From the NCBI GenBank assembly GCA_012719175.1, contig JAAYAX010000007.1, positions 1 to 64,000 on the forward strand: DNA of 64,000 bases, given 5' to 3'. This DNA comes from Methanomassiliicoccus sp. GTDB taxonomy: Archaea > Thermoplasmatota > Thermoplasmata > Methanomassiliicoccales > Methanomassiliicoccaceae. Below, one piece after another: positions 15,819 to 25,288 of the stretch (its first letter is position 1; every line of letters starts with the position of its first letter). The notes beneath the pieces are model-generated. The model was not told the origin of the DNA. It was given only the letters and a program-made list of their open reading frames with translations, and searched no databases. Position numbers and translations under genes: made by a program.

Positions 15819-17921
15819 ATGAAAGCATCTGAAGAAAAGCAATCGACCAATATGTACGGGGACAATAGGGAATCGACCGAACTCACGCTGTTCGTTAGGA
15901 CGTCCGATGAGGAGCTCAAGAAGTGGGACCGTTCTAAGATATATGATGCCCTGATAAGGGAAACAACGATCAGCGAGGATGCGGCGGCGATCATCTCCCG
16001 TGAGGTCGAGAAGATGATAGCAGAGCTCGAGATAGATATGATCACTGCTCCGTTGATCAGAGAGCTCACAAACGCTAAGCTTGTTGAATATGGACTCTCT
16101 AAGATCAGAAAGCAGCACACCCGTCTAGGTGTCCCGCTATACGATGCACGGCAGATCATAATGATGCCCAACAAGGAGAACGCTAACGTTCCCCATGGGC
16201 CGGAGGCCACCAACCTCACTCTCGCGGAGAACATCAAGAAGGAGTTCGCTCTCCTGGAAGTGTTCACGCAGGACCTTGCCGATGCTCACATGCGCGGGGA
16301 CATACACCTTCATGATCTTGGCATGGTCGACCGCCCGTACTGCTCAGGACAGAGCATCGAGTACGTGAAGAGGTTCGGCCTTAACCTTCCGAATGCCCTT
16401 AGCATCGCCAAGCCGGCACGGCACCCTGAGGTGCTGATCGAACAGATCATCAAGTTCTCCGCAGCCCTGCAGGGACACTTCTCCGGAGCCATCGGCTGGG
16501 ACGCCTTCAATCTGTTCCTAGCCCCTTATCTGGTCGATGTTGACGATAAGCGGATGAAGCAGCTTGCCCAGATCCTCATCTATGAGTTCGCTCAGCAGGC
16601 CGTCGCTAGAGGGGGTCAGAGCATCTTCTCCGACCTGAACCTCTACTGGGAGGTGCCTGACCATTTCGTCGGCGTTCCGGCGATAGGGCCAGAGGGCAAG
16701 TTCACCGGCAAGAACTACGAAGACTACCTCCCCGAGGCCCAGAGGTTTATCAACGCCCTGTTCGATGTTTATCTAGAGGGGGACGCAATGGGGAGGCCGT
16801 TCTTCTTCCCCAAACCTAACGTCCACATGACAGAGAAGTTCTTCCAGACCGAGGGGCACGAGGAGTTCCTGAACAAGATCTCCAAGGTCGCGTCCGAGAA
16901 GGGTAACACCTACTTCGTCTTCGACCGCGGCGGAACTGCCAAGATATCCGAGTGCTGCCGCCTGACCTTCAAGCTGGAACAGTCCGACCTGGACGACGCC
17001 AAGACCCCATGGAAGATGAGATATTCTGCCATGCAGAACGTTACCATCAACCTCCCCCGGGTAGCATACGATGCTCATCAGAACGATGAGCGCCTGTTCG
17101 AGCTGTTGACCAAAAGGCTGGAGATGGTGGCCCAAGCCCATGTCCAGAAGAGGGAGTTCATCACGCAACTGTTCAACATGGGTAAGGACGGACCCCTGTC
17201 CCTCCTCACCATGAACATGGATGGAGAGTCATACTACAGGATCAACAAGTCCTCCTTCCTGGTGGGAATGGTCGGGCTCAACGAGCTAGTGCAATATCAC
17301 ACCGGTAAGCAGCTCCACGAGTCCAAGGAAGCAATGATGTTCGGCCTCAAGGTCATCTCCTACATGAAGACCGAGGCTGAGCGCATTGGAAACGAATATG
17401 GTCTGAAGATGCCCCTGGAGCAGACCCCGGCAGAGTCGACGGCCTACCGCTTCGCCAAACTGGACATGAAATACTACCCGCTCCAGTCACCGACGGTCAT
17501 CAAGGGCAACAAGAAGAACGGAGAGATATACTACACGAACTCCACCTACATGAACGTGGGAGCGGACATATCCGCTATCGAGAGGGTAAAGATGGAGGGC
17601 CGCTTCCATCCTCTGATCGATGCGGGCTCCCTCACCCATGTGTGGCTTGGAGAGTCGAAACCCTCGCCGGAGAGCATTGCGGCGTTCGTGGTCAAGACGT
17701 TCCAGAACACCTCCAACGCCCAGATCTGCTTCAGCCCGGAGTTCACCTCCTGCCTTGGCTGCGGGAAGACCGCGAGAGGGCTGCGCGAGGCATGCTCCTA
17801 CTGCGGCTCCCCTGATGTTGAAGGCATCACCCGTGTGACCGGGTTCTTCTCCAAGACCAAGGGATGGAACAAGGGCAAGATGGGTGAGCTCAAGGACCGC
17901 ACCAGGAACATCATAGAGTGA
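15819..17921 (+). CDS. nrdD: Anaerobic (class III) ribonucleoside-triphosphate reductase
   Basis: 700 residues. An N-terminal ATP-cone (about 10-105) senses ATP/dATP. The ten-stranded barrel follows, including DIHLHDLGMVDRPYC and the LTMNMDG block. The zinc site near the C-terminus is CLGC...CSYC, and RVTGFF holds the glycyl-radical glycine. It makes dNTPs without oxygen, activated by the radical-SAM protein NrdG, which is not in the window. The start at 15819 has a weak purine-rich leader (GAGTGG). It is preceded by a long AT-rich regulatory region, and T-rich sequence (17945-17959) follows the stop. Confidence 0.96.
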   Translation: MKASEEKQSTNMYGDNRESTELTLFVRTSDEELKKWDRSKIYDALIRETTISEDAAAIISREVEKMIAELEIDMITAPLIRELTNAKLVEYGLSKIRKQHTRLGVPLYDARQIIMMPNKENANVPHGPEATNLTLAENIKKEFALLEVFTQDLADAHMRGDIHLHDLGMVDRPYCSGQSIEYVKRFGLNLPNALSIAKPARHPEVLIEQIIKFSAALQGHFSGAIGWDAFNLFLAPYLVDVDDKRMKQLAQILIYEFAQQAVARGGQSIFSDLNLYWEVPDHFVGVPAIGPEGKFTGKNYEDYLPEAQRFINALFDVYLEGDAMGRPFFFPKPNVHMTEKFFQTEGHEEFLNKISKVASEKGNTYFVFDRGGTAKISECCRLTFKLEQSDLDDAKTPWKMRYSAMQNVTINLPRVAYDAHQNDERLFELLTKRLEMVAQAHVQKREFITQLFNMGKDGPLSLLTMNMDGESYYRINKSSFLVGMVGLNELVQYHTGKQLHESKEAMMFGLKVISYMKTEAERIGNEYGLKMPLEQTPAESTAYRFAKLDMKYYPLQSPTVIKGNKKNGEIYYTNSTYMNVGADISAIERVKMEGRFHPLIDAGSLTHVWLGESKPSPESIAAFVVKTFQNTSNAQICFSPEFTSCLGCGKTARGLREACSYCGSPDVEGITRVTGFFSKTKGWNKGKMGELKDRTRNIIE

Positions 17922-17939
17922 GCGCGTCCAAACCACTTA

Positions 17940-17961
17940 TAAATCTTTTATTTTGTTTTCC
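17940..17961 (+). terminator. Oligo-T terminator after nrdD
   Basis: AATCTTTTATTTTGTTTTCC contains three T4 runs within 20 bases, right after the nrdD stop codon at 17921. Archaeal RNA polymerase terminates at such runs without a hairpin. Confidence 0.5.
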
Positions 17962-18072
17962 TACTTTCATCTACCAGCCCTTCGATTCAATCAACATGAC
18001 CTTACGATACTTATGGTCCAAGCGTTAAATATCGCCCCCATCATAGAATGAGCAACAACAGGAGTGTCGCTT

Positions 18073-18330
18073 ATGGGACGCGTCAGGATCGGCGATCATC
18101 TGTGGTTGAACCTGAGCAGGCGTAGCCAATGCGATAATTGCGTATACGAGGTCTGCACCCATAACGATGGAGGCAGGGTGGAAGACTGTCCTCACTTCGT
18201 CCCTGCCATCATGGCCCTGAAGCTATGCTGCCGCTGCGGAGAGGTCTATGAGGTCTCCTCCAACTTCAAGGCCCTGGACTATGAGCTATGTCCAGTATGC
18301 AACTCCAAGGTCTTCATCGTGCACGTCTGA
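18073..18330 (+). CDS. Zinc-ribbon protein, unknown function
   Basis: 85 residues from the ATG at 18073; GGAG at 18061-18064 is well spaced for it. GTG 18064 is an alternative. Cysteine pairs are CDNCVYEVC, CPHF, CCRCGEVYEV and CPVCNSKVF, enough for two zinc knuckles, the last being ribbon-like. No catalytic residues are seen. It may bind nucleic acid or protein. It is convergent with the S2P gene, whose stop lies two bases after its own stop. Confidence 0.65.
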   Translation: MGRVRIGDHLWLNLSRRSQCDNCVYEVCTHNDGGRVEDCPHFVPAIMALKLCCRCGEVYEVSSNFKALDYELCPVCNSKVFIVHV

Positions 18331-18331
18331 C

Positions 18332-19936
18332 TCACAGGAGACGGGGACCGATCAGCTGCCATACTATGAGGAACAGCACTAGCAGCGCGAAGGCCCAGGT
18401 GATGGAGTTCACGTACATGTCCCGTGTGGCCTGATCAGATTTTTTCTTGACCTTGTTCACGATGCTGTCGAGCCAATCCTTGAACAGGAACCCTCCGTCC
18501 AGGGGCACTGCCGGCAGAGCGTTGGTCATCCCCACCATGAGGTTGATCCAGAATATCCAGTACAGGCTGTTGGCGATCATCCAGAAGATATCGGTGGGTA
18601 TGCCAGCGAATATTCCGCCAGGTACGAATATGTCCGACAGGGGGCTCTGGAGAGGCTGAAGCCCGTAGAACGGTAGGGCGATGTAGACCAGCGTCCCGGA
18701 GATGAAATCGTTGAAGGAATCCGCGCCCGCGAAGGGGTTTCCCAGCTTGTCCAGGATCACCTGGGGGTCGTTGGTCACAGCACCCATGTAGGCCGTGTTC
18801 ACTCCCACATAGGCGATGTCCTCGGCATCCTGACCATAGTGCGTCGCGAAGTACTCCTTCTTGCTCACCGGCGTTATGCTGCTAACCGTCGATGCGGCCT
18901 CATATGAACCGGAGGTGGAATTGAAGACCAGTGCGGAGACCGGGACCGTGGTCCCCGGAGCGATTGACATCAGGATGTTCCTGAAATCAGCCTCGTTCCT
19001 TACCACGGAGCCGTTCAGGGAAGACAGTATCATGCCGTTCCGCAGGCCCGCATTGTCCGCAGGAAGATCATCAGCGATGGTGGTGAAGACCACCCCTGAG
19101 ATGACGTTAGCCTGCAATAGATCGTCACCTCGATAGAAGGTGACGGAGGCATTCGTACCTGGGTCAGGAGCGTCGAAGTTGCTGTACTGTCCGTTGCCTA
19201 TAGCTACCCCGTTGACGGAGATTATCTGGTCGCCGTAGCTCAATCCCCCCAGCGTGGCGGGGCTGCCGTCGGCCACCGAGACCACCAAGGGGTTGTCCCT
19301 TATGGGCTCGGCCGACGCCACCATGATCGAAGAGAACAAGAGCGCACAAATGATGGCGGCGATGATGTTGGTGCCCGGCCCTACTGCATAGACCGAGGTC
19401 CTCTTCTTCTTGTCGACCTTGACCAGCGCTTCCTCGTCAGGCTCCACGAACGCTCCCATGGGCACGACCAGGAACACGATGCCCAGGGCCTTGACGGCCA
19501 TATTTCCAACCCTTGTTAGGATCCCGTGGGCGAACTCGTGGATGAAAACGGCCACCACCAGGCCCAAAATGCCGTACCAGATGGGTATTATGGGATTGAT
19601 GCCCGGCAGGCCGATGAGCATTTCCACGGATGGAGCGTTCTCGGCAGGTATGCTGGGTACCAGGAAGGCCTCCCATATGAGCAACGCCATGATGAATACC
19701 ATGGTGCCTATGACAAGGACCTTGCTTAGAAGGGCATAGGCGTTCCAGAACCTTGTGGGCTTGGACAGCTTCTCGATGAGGTCCTTGCCACGCTTGGTCC
19801 TCCACATTATGAAAGGGCCCCACATGGTCATGTTGAACTTCGCGAGGATGCCTCTGCGGTTAAGGGCATAAGCGAGTACAATGTAAATACCGATGACTGC
19901 CAGGGCGATAATTAGGCCGTCCATCCACTTCCTCAA
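18332..19936 (-). CDS. Site-2-type intramembrane metalloprotease (M50) with PDZ domains
   Basis: 534 residues. The zinc motif HEFAH is at 133-137 within a membrane helix, and the third ligand motif NALPAVPLDGG is near 465-475. Between them lie two PDZ-like regions (VVSVADGSPATLGGLSYGDQIISVNG and TTIADDLPADNAGLRNGMILSSLNG). Helices flank both ends. S2P enzymes cut membrane-bound anti-sigma or regulatory proteins, or process signal peptides; the archaeal substrate is unknown. Length and tandem PDZ domains match the archaeal S2P group. Confidence 0.9.
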   Translation of the reverse strand: MRKWMDGLIIALAVIGIYIVLAYALNRRGILAKFNMTMWGPFIMWRTKRGKDLIEKLSKPTRFWNAYALLSKVLVIGTMVFIMALLIWEAFLVPSIPAENAPSVEMLIGLPGINPIIPIWYGILGLVVAVFIHEFAHGILTRVGNMAVKALGIVFLVVPMGAFVEPDEEALVKVDKKKRTSVYAVGPGTNIIAAIICALLFSSIMVASAEPIRDNPLVVSVADGSPATLGGLSYGDQIISVNGVAIGNGQYSNFDAPDPGTNASVTFYRGDDLLQANVISGVVFTTIADDLPADNAGLRNGMILSSLNGSVVRNEADFRNILMSIAPGTTVPVSALVFNSTSGSYEAASTVSSITPVSKKEYFATHYGQDAEDIAYVGVNTAYMGAVTNDPQVILDKLGNPFAGADSFNDFISGTLVYIALPFYGLQPLQSPLSDIFVPGGIFAGIPTDIFWMIANSLYWIFWINLMVGMTNALPAVPLDGGFLFKDWLDSIVNKVKKKSDQATRDMYVNSITWAFALLVLFLIVWQLIGPRLL

Positions 19937-20002
19937 AGCGCTCTAACTACCTTTCACTATTAAACCGTTAGGACTAAAAAAATCGTATGGAATGTGATCG
20001 AC

Positions 20003-20398
20003 TTATTGAGGTTGACCCGGTTGGTCCCTGGTCCATACGTCGTTGGATATGTTCTCATACACTGCGGCCATCTCATCGATCTCGGCCTTGCTCTCTTCGG
20101 GTATGGCAGCCAGCCGCAGGATCTGGTCCCTCTTGAGGACCCAATAGTGTATACGCCACATCTTCCCCTTCTTGAGGTTCACGTCCTCCTCGATGGTGGT
20201 GACGAAACCTTCCTCCTCCAACATATAGAAGACGTCACGGTCCTCGGACGTGAGGCGATTGTCGATGACCGAGTCGTTGTACCCGAAGAAGCTCATGATG
20301 TAATCCGCCAAGCGCACGAGATCGCTCTCGTGCATACCCTTCTTTCCTAGCGTGTTCTTCAACGCTAGGATGAGCTCTTCCATGGTGACCACCGACAT
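20003..20398 (-). CDS. Small winged-helix-like protein (DUF6015-like)
   Basis: 131 residues. TMEELILALKNTLGKKGMHESDLVRLADYIMSFFGYNDSVIDNRL followed by DVFYMLEEEGFVTTIEEDV and HYWVL has helix-turn-helix and wing character. I associate this pattern with DUF6015 of Thermoplasmata, from memory only. The C-terminus (EIDEMAAVYENISNDVW) is a helix. No enzyme motif. The upstream region (20405-20480) is AT-rich, with TATA-like ATATATATTC sequence serving this gene. An inner ATG (MEELIL) is a possible alternative start. Confidence 0.6.
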   Translation of the reverse strand: MSVVTMEELILALKNTLGKKGMHESDLVRLADYIMSFFGYNDSVIDNRLTSEDRDVFYMLEEEGFVTTIEEDVNLKKGKMWRIHYWVLKRDQILRLAAIPEESKAEIDEMAAVYENISNDVWTRDQPGQPQ

Positions 20399-20674
20399 AC
20401 CGTTTCAATGGTATGATGGGCCATATAAAACTTTGGAGATTAAGATTCGTTTTTAATAATATATATTCTAATATATCATAATGGCGTGGTTCTGACCTTT
20501 TTCCCGTTCCCCATTGTTGATGCAGGGTATCAAAGTAAGGTTGAGGTGGTGACGACCATTCCGCATCATCCGACCATATGAGGCACCTTCTCCCCCCTTC
20601 GGTTGATCGTTACGACCGCCCCCGGCCGCGTGCGGTGCGGTCTTCTTCCCTGGTGATGGTGTCTGCTACCCGTC

Positions 20675-21790
20675 CTAATTGCCATGGTCATCGGACCCGC
20701 TCCGCAGGTGGCATGCCACGAAGTGGTCCTTTGTGACCTCGATCAATGGAGGTTCCTCGTTCTCGCACCTCGGCATTCGATACCTGCACCGTGTATGGAA
20801 CCGGCACCCCCGGGGGGGTTCCGAAGGAGAGGGCATCTCGCCCGCCAGAGGTGCCCTATCCCTTCTTCGGGCCGGATCCGGAACGGGGATGGACGAGATC
20901 AACCCCTTCGTATAGGGATGGAGCGGGGCCTCGAACAGCTCCGGGGCGGGAGCGGATTCCACGATCTTGCCCAGGTACATGACGTTCACCCGATCGGACA
21001 TGTAACGAACGGTGCTGAGGTCGTGGGAGATGAACAGGTAGGTAAGGTGGAGCTCCGACTGCAGCTCGTTCAGCATATTGAGGATCTGTGCCTGCACGGA
21101 TACGTCCAGGGCGGACGTGGGCTCGTCCAGCACCACCAGCTCCGGCCTCAGGGCCAAAGCTCGGGCGATGCCTATCCTCTGTCTTTGCCCTCCTGAGAAC
21201 TCGTGAGGGTAGCGGTACAGGTGGTCCGCGCTCAGTCCCACCATCTCCATCAGCTCCCTGACACGGACTTCCGTATCCTCTCCCCTGGTCACTCCATGGA
21301 CGATCAGCGGTTCGCCTACTATGTCCTTGACCAGCATGCGCGGGTTCAATGACGCGTAGGGATCCTGGAAGACCATCTGCATGTTCCTCCTCTGCAGCCG
21401 GAGCTGCCCTGCGTTCATCGCTCCCAGCGAGTACCGCTCGTTGATGGAGGCGAGCTCCGCGGCCACCGGCTCACGTCCCCTGTGCGCATTGTCCGATCCC
21501 TCGCACCTCTCCAGTTCACGCTCCAGCTCCATCATCCGGCACCTCACCTCTTCGGGCATGCTGAAGTACACATGTCCCGCGGTAGGCCGTATAAGGTGGA
21601 GGAGGCACCGCGCTATTGTAGTTTTTCCGCAGCCGGACTCTCCCACGAGCCCCACCGTCTCACCCCTCCGGATGCACAGGTCCACTCCGTCCACGGCCTT
21701 CACCCAGGAGGCCTGCCTTCGCAGAAGTCCTTCGCGGACAGGATAGTGCATCCTCAAACCCCGGGCTTCCATCAGGACGCTATCGTCCAT
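20675..21790 (-). CDS. Oligopeptide/dipeptide ABC transporter ATP-binding protein (OppF type)
   Basis: About 371 residues from [11 protein letters not shown], an ATG at 21790 that overlaps the oppD-like stop by 11 bases; a longer frame to 21829 is less likely. Walker A GESGCGKTT, Q-loop MVFQDPYASLNPR, signature EFSGGQRQRIGIARAL, Walker B LVVLDEPTSALD, H-loop ISHDLS. The C-terminal oligopeptide-type extension has CRFHTRCRYRMPRC, a possible Fe-S or metal site. An insert of about 50 residues starting with YFSMPEE lies between Walker A and the Q-loop. It powers uptake together with the neighbouring subunits. Confidence 0.92.
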   Translation of the reverse strand: MDDSVLMEARGLRMHYPVREGLLRRQASWVKAVDGVDLCIRRGETVGLVGESGCGKTTIARCLLHLIRPTAGHVYFSMPEEVRCRMMELERELERCEGSDNAHRGREPVAAELASINERYSLGAMNAGQLRLQRRNMQMVFQDPYASLNPRMLVKDIVGEPLIVHGVTRGEDTEVRVRELMEMVGLSADHLYRYPHEFSGGQRQRIGIARALALRPELVVLDEPTSALDVSVQAQILNMLNELQSELHLTYLFISHDLSTVRYMSDRVNVMYLGKIVESAPAPELFEAPLHPYTKGLISSIPVPDPARRRDRAPLAGEMPSPSEPPRGCRFHTRCRYRMPRCENEEPPLIEVTKDHFVACHLRSGSDDHGN

Positions 21791-23117
21791 CGGTTCCCTC
21801 CCCACCATAAAGGTGACAGCAAACCTCATGCCCAGGCCTCACCTCCACTTTCCTGGGCTTCTCCCAGGAGCATCTTTCCATAGCCTGGGGGCAGCGGGGG
21901 TGGAACCGGCAGCCCGATGGAGGATGGATGAGGTCAGGGACCGTCCCCTTGATCACCTCCAGGTGCACGCTGCGATCGATCGCGCCAGGGATAGAGCGTA
22001 TCAATCCCTGGGTGTAGGGGTGAAGGGGTGCTCGGAAGATGTCGGAAGTGGCCGCGGTCTCCACCACGACGCCGGCGTACATCACCCCCACCCGGTAGCA
22101 GGTCTCTGCCACCACCCCCAGGTTATGGGTTATCAGCAGGACGGAGGTGCCGGTCTCCCTCTGCATATCCTTAATGAGCTTCAGTATCTGCGCCTGGATC
22201 GTGACATCCAAGGCCGTCGTGGGCTCATCGGCGATAAGCAGCCAGGGGCGGCAGGCCAGGGCCATGGCGATCATGACCCGCTGTTGCATCCCTCCTGACA
22301 GCTCGAAGGGGTAGGAGTTCAGCACCTGAACGGGGTCCGCGATGTTGACGCTCTCGAGCATGGCCTTGGACCGGTTCAGCGCCTCTTCCTTGACCAGCCT
22401 CTCAAATCTTCTGAGCAGGGGCACCCTGGATGCTATCTTCAGCGTGAACGCGTCCGGTTCCTCGCTCATCTTTTTCAAGAAGTGGCGATCGAATCCGCCT
22501 GCCGAGCTCATGGATGGCGATTCCTCGCCAGCCTCCTTGTAGGAAGGGTCTTCCCCATCTGCACCGGGGCTGCCCCCGAGCCGCCTCAAGACGGCCGATG
22601 CCAGCTCCTTGCGCTCATGAGCGAGCATCACCTCGCTCATCTGCTCGCCGATGGAGAGCACGGGGTTGAGCGAGGACATGGGGTCCTGGAAGATCATGGA
22701 GATAAGGTTCCCCCTTATCTTCCGCATGTAGCCATCGCTGCGGGCGAGCATGTCCCATTTATGTATAAGATCGTCCAACTCCAACCTCGCGGCCAGATGC
22801 CCGTCCTCAGTACTGCTTGGGTGGACGCTCTCATCCTCGGTCATGTTCTTCAGCCCCATCATCTTTGACCTGCTGTCATCGGGCATGGAGAAGAAGATAT
22901 GCCCCGAGGTGATCCGTCCCGGAGGCATGGGGAGCAGCCTCAGGATGCACTCGGCGGTGACGCTCTTGCCGCATCCGGTCTCGCCTACCAGACCGAATAC
23001 CTCGCTTCTCCTGATGCGCACATCGACCCCGTCCAGGGCCTGCACCACACCGTCGTACCTGATGAACTCGACACGAAGGTCCTCGATCTCCAGTATGATG
23101 CTGGTCTCTACCATCAC
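21780..23117 (-). CDS. Oligopeptide/dipeptide ABC transporter ATP-binding protein (OppD type)
   Basis: 445 residues, about 100 longer than usual for this subunit. Walker [11 protein letters not shown]-loop [11 protein letters not shown], signature [16 protein letters not shown], Walker [14 protein letters not shown]-loop ITHNLG, and [14 protein letters not shown] near the C-terminus. Two inserts explain the length: one after strand HIFFSMPDD (before the Q-loop) and one of about 70 residues ([15 protein letters not shown]...[10 protein letters not shown]) before the signature. It is in operon with the permeases and OppF-type gene. Confidence 0.9.
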   Translation of the reverse strand: MMVETSIILEIEDLRVEFIRYDGVVQALDGVDVRIRRSEVFGLVGETGCGKSVTAECILRLLPMPPGRITSGHIFFSMPDDSRSKMMGLKNMTEDESVHPSSTEDGHLAARLELDDLIHKWDMLARSDGYMRKIRGNLISMIFQDPMSSLNPVLSIGEQMSEVMLAHERKELASAVLRRLGGSPGADGEDPSYKEAGEESPSMSSAGGFDRHFLKKMSEEPDAFTLKIASRVPLLRRFERLVKEEALNRSKAMLESVNIADPVQVLNSYPFELSGGMQQRVMIAMALACRPWLLIADEPTTALDVTIQAQILKLIKDMQRETGTSVLLITHNLGVVAETCYRVGVMYAGVVVETAATSDIFRAPLHPYTQGLIRSIPGAIDRSVHLEVIKGTVPDLIHPPSGCRFHPRCPQAMERCSWEKPRKVEVRPGHEVCCHLYGGEGTDGR

Positions 23118-23118
23118 C

Positions 23119-24123
23119 TCACCTCCTCATCCTGGGATCGAGAACATCCCGCAGACCATCCCCCAGTAGGTTGAACCCCATGACGAAGATGAAGATGAAC
23201 GCCCCCGGGATGACCCATGCCCAGTAGGGATTGTACAGGTTTCCGTCGTACAGCACCTGGGAGAAGATAAGCTCCGAGCCAGCAGATATCATCCTCCCCC
23301 ATTCGCACAGTCCCGGTTGGCTGAAACCGATAAAGGACAGGCCGGCGGCGGCAAGGACCACCGTCCCCATGTCCATGGTCACCGCCACCAGCATGGGCGA
23401 GAGGGAATTGGGCATTATGTGCCTGAAGATTATCCTCCCGCCCCCCGCTCCTATGGCCCGGGCCGACTCCACATACGCGCTCTCCTTGATCGACAGGACC
23501 TGCCCCCTCACCAATCTGGCGTATGCAGGCCACCATGCGATGATCATGGCCAGGACGATGTTCTCCAGGGACCTGGTGAGAACGGCCACGATGGCCAGCG
23601 CCAGGATGATCGCCGGTATGGATAGGAACACATCGGTTATTCGCATCAGGACTTCGTCGATCACCCCTCCATAGTAACCGGCGATGGAGCCCAGGACCAT
23701 CCCGATGAGGGCGGCGATGCCCACGATGACGATGGCGATCGTGAGCGATGTCCTCGCACCCCAGATGACCCCGTAGTAGATGTCCTCGCCCGATTCACCG
23801 GTGCCGAAGGGGTAGGAAATGGTGGTCGACCTGAACTGCCCGTCCGTGCCCAGGTACTGGAAGGTGTAGTTCGTCCCTGGAGGCTTGGGCGATTGTAGGT
23901 CCATACGGTTGATGATGGGGTCCGGCTGTAACCTCTCCGGAAGGGGGGGCGCCAGGAGCGGCGCCAGGATGGCCACCATGACCACAAAGAGCATCATGGC
24001 CAACCCGATGATGGCGAGGGGGTTGCGGCGAAGCAGGAACATGGACCTGCGCACCTCCCTGACCCGTGGTTCCAGACCCTTGCGGGCCATATCCCAGCGG
24101 CCTCTCTTGTCAGCGCCGGCCAT
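23119..24123 (-). CDS. ABC transporter permease (OppC/DppC type)
   Basis: About 334 residues from MAGADKRGRW (ATG at 24123), 4 bases after the oppB-like stop. An N-terminal OppC_N segment (FLLRRNPLAIIGLAMML) is followed by an external domain, then a BPD_transp_1 core with the EAA-like loop ESARAIGAGGGRIIFRHIMPNSLSPM that contacts the ATPases. Five further helices. It forms the channel with the OppB-type subunit. Confidence 0.9.
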   Translation of the reverse strand: MAGADKRGRWDMARKGLEPRVREVRRSMFLLRRNPLAIIGLAMMLFVVMVAILAPLLAPPLPERLQPDPIINRMDLQSPKPPGTNYTFQYLGTDGQFRSTTISYPFGTGESGEDIYYGVIWGARTSLTIAIVIVGIAALIGMVLGSIAGYYGGVIDEVLMRITDVFLSIPAIILALAIVAVLTRSLENIVLAMIIAWWPAYARLVRGQVLSIKESAYVESARAIGAGGGRIIFRHIMPNSLSPMLVAVTMDMGTVVLAAAGLSFIGFSQPGLCEWGRMISAGSELIFSQVLYDGNLYNPYWAWVIPGAFIFIFVMGFNLLGDGLRDVLDPRMRR

Positions 24124-24127
24124 GGCC

Positions 24128-25156
24128 TCACCCGAGCTTGACCCGAGGGTCAAGGTATGCATACATTATATCAACGACCAGGCTCGACAGTACGATCAGT
24201 ACGGCCGTGAAGAGGACGAAGCCCATTATAGGTGCCGAGGCCAGCTGCACGATGGCCTGCGTGGACCATCTCCCCAGCCCCGGCCAGGAGAATATGGTCT
24301 CGATTATGACCGCGCCGCCAAGGAGGGCGCCGAAGGACATGCCGACCACCGTGGCCGTAGGTATTAGAGCGTTCCTGCGGGCGTGCCTCGCGATCACCAG
24401 CCTCTCCGGCAGCCCCTTGGCCCGGGCGGCCTTGATGTAGTCCTGGTTGAGCACCTCCACCATGCTCGTCCTCATGATCCTGGTTATGACCGCGATCAAG
24501 GAGAAGGCCAGGGTCAAAGATGGAAGTATGATGTGCTTGACACCATCGACGAACATGGTCATATTGCCGTTTAGGAGAGAATCCGCCAGGAACATTCCGG
24601 TGTAAGAGTTCCATCCCACAGAGTACTGCCCGAAGAGGACGACATCGTATCGCTGCACTGCCGGGAGCCAGCCCAGTTGAAAATAGAAGACGTACTGCAA
24701 TATGAGGGCCAGGACGAATATGGGAAGTGATACTCCCAATAAGGCCATGATCCTCGTACTGTGATCGATGCCCCGGTCCTTGTGAGATGCCGATAGTGTA
24801 CCTAGGAACAGGCCGATGATGACGGCTATGAATACGCTGATAAGTGTCAGTTCCAGCGTGGCGGGGAAGAACTCCATGATGCTCTGCGTTACCGGAACGT
24901 CGCCGTTGGTGGGGTCCAACCCCCAGTCCCCTCGAAGGATGGCCGATAGCCAATAGAAATATTGAGTGAAGATGTCATCGTTCAGATGGAGACTTTCCCT
25001 GACGATCTCCCTCTCCTCGGCGGACATATGGGGGCTGATGTATATGGCCGCTGGATCGCCCCCTATGCGCGTCAGGCAGAACACGAAAATGGAGATGCCT
25101 ATGAGAACGGGGATCAGCAGGAGCAATCTCCGGACGATGTAGGTTCTCATCCTCAA
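24128..25156 (-). CDS. ABC transporter permease (OppB/DppB type)
   Basis: 342 residues. N-terminal MRTYIVRRLLLLIPVLIGISIFVFCLTRIGGDPA is the typical OppB start helix. The EAA loop is DYIKAARAKGLPERLVIARHARRNALIPT, about 70-80 residues from the C-terminus. Six helices are visible. It is the first permease gene, 132 bases downstream of the binding-protein gene, a gap with TATTTTTATAG-like AT-rich sequence where a processing site or internal terminator could set subunit ratios. Confidence 0.92.
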   Translation of the reverse strand: MRMRTYIVRRLLLLIPVLIGISIFVFCLTRIGGDPAAIYISPHMSAEEREIVRESLHLNDDIFTQYFYWLSAILRGDWGLDPTNGDVPVTQSIMEFFPATLELTLISVFIAVIIGLFLGTLSASHKDRGIDHSTRIMALLGVSLPIFVLALILQYVFYFQLGWLPAVQRYDVVLFGQYSVGWNSYTGMFLADSLLNGNMTMFVDGVKHIILPSLTLAFSLIAVITRIMRTSMVEVLNQDYIKAARAKGLPERLVIARHARRNALIPTATVVGMSFGALLGGAVIIETIFSWPGLGRWSTQAIVQLASAPIMGFVLFTAVLIVLSSLVVDIMYAYLDPRVKLG

Positions 25157-25288
25157 TCCATTGGCACCCAGTCAGAAAATGCCCTGTGCGTATAAAATGG
25201 TATTTTTATAGTTCGTCACCGCACGTCATCTGGATAAAACATAAAGAAATAAATAAAATATGGTTGAGAAAAAATGTTTCCGACCCTC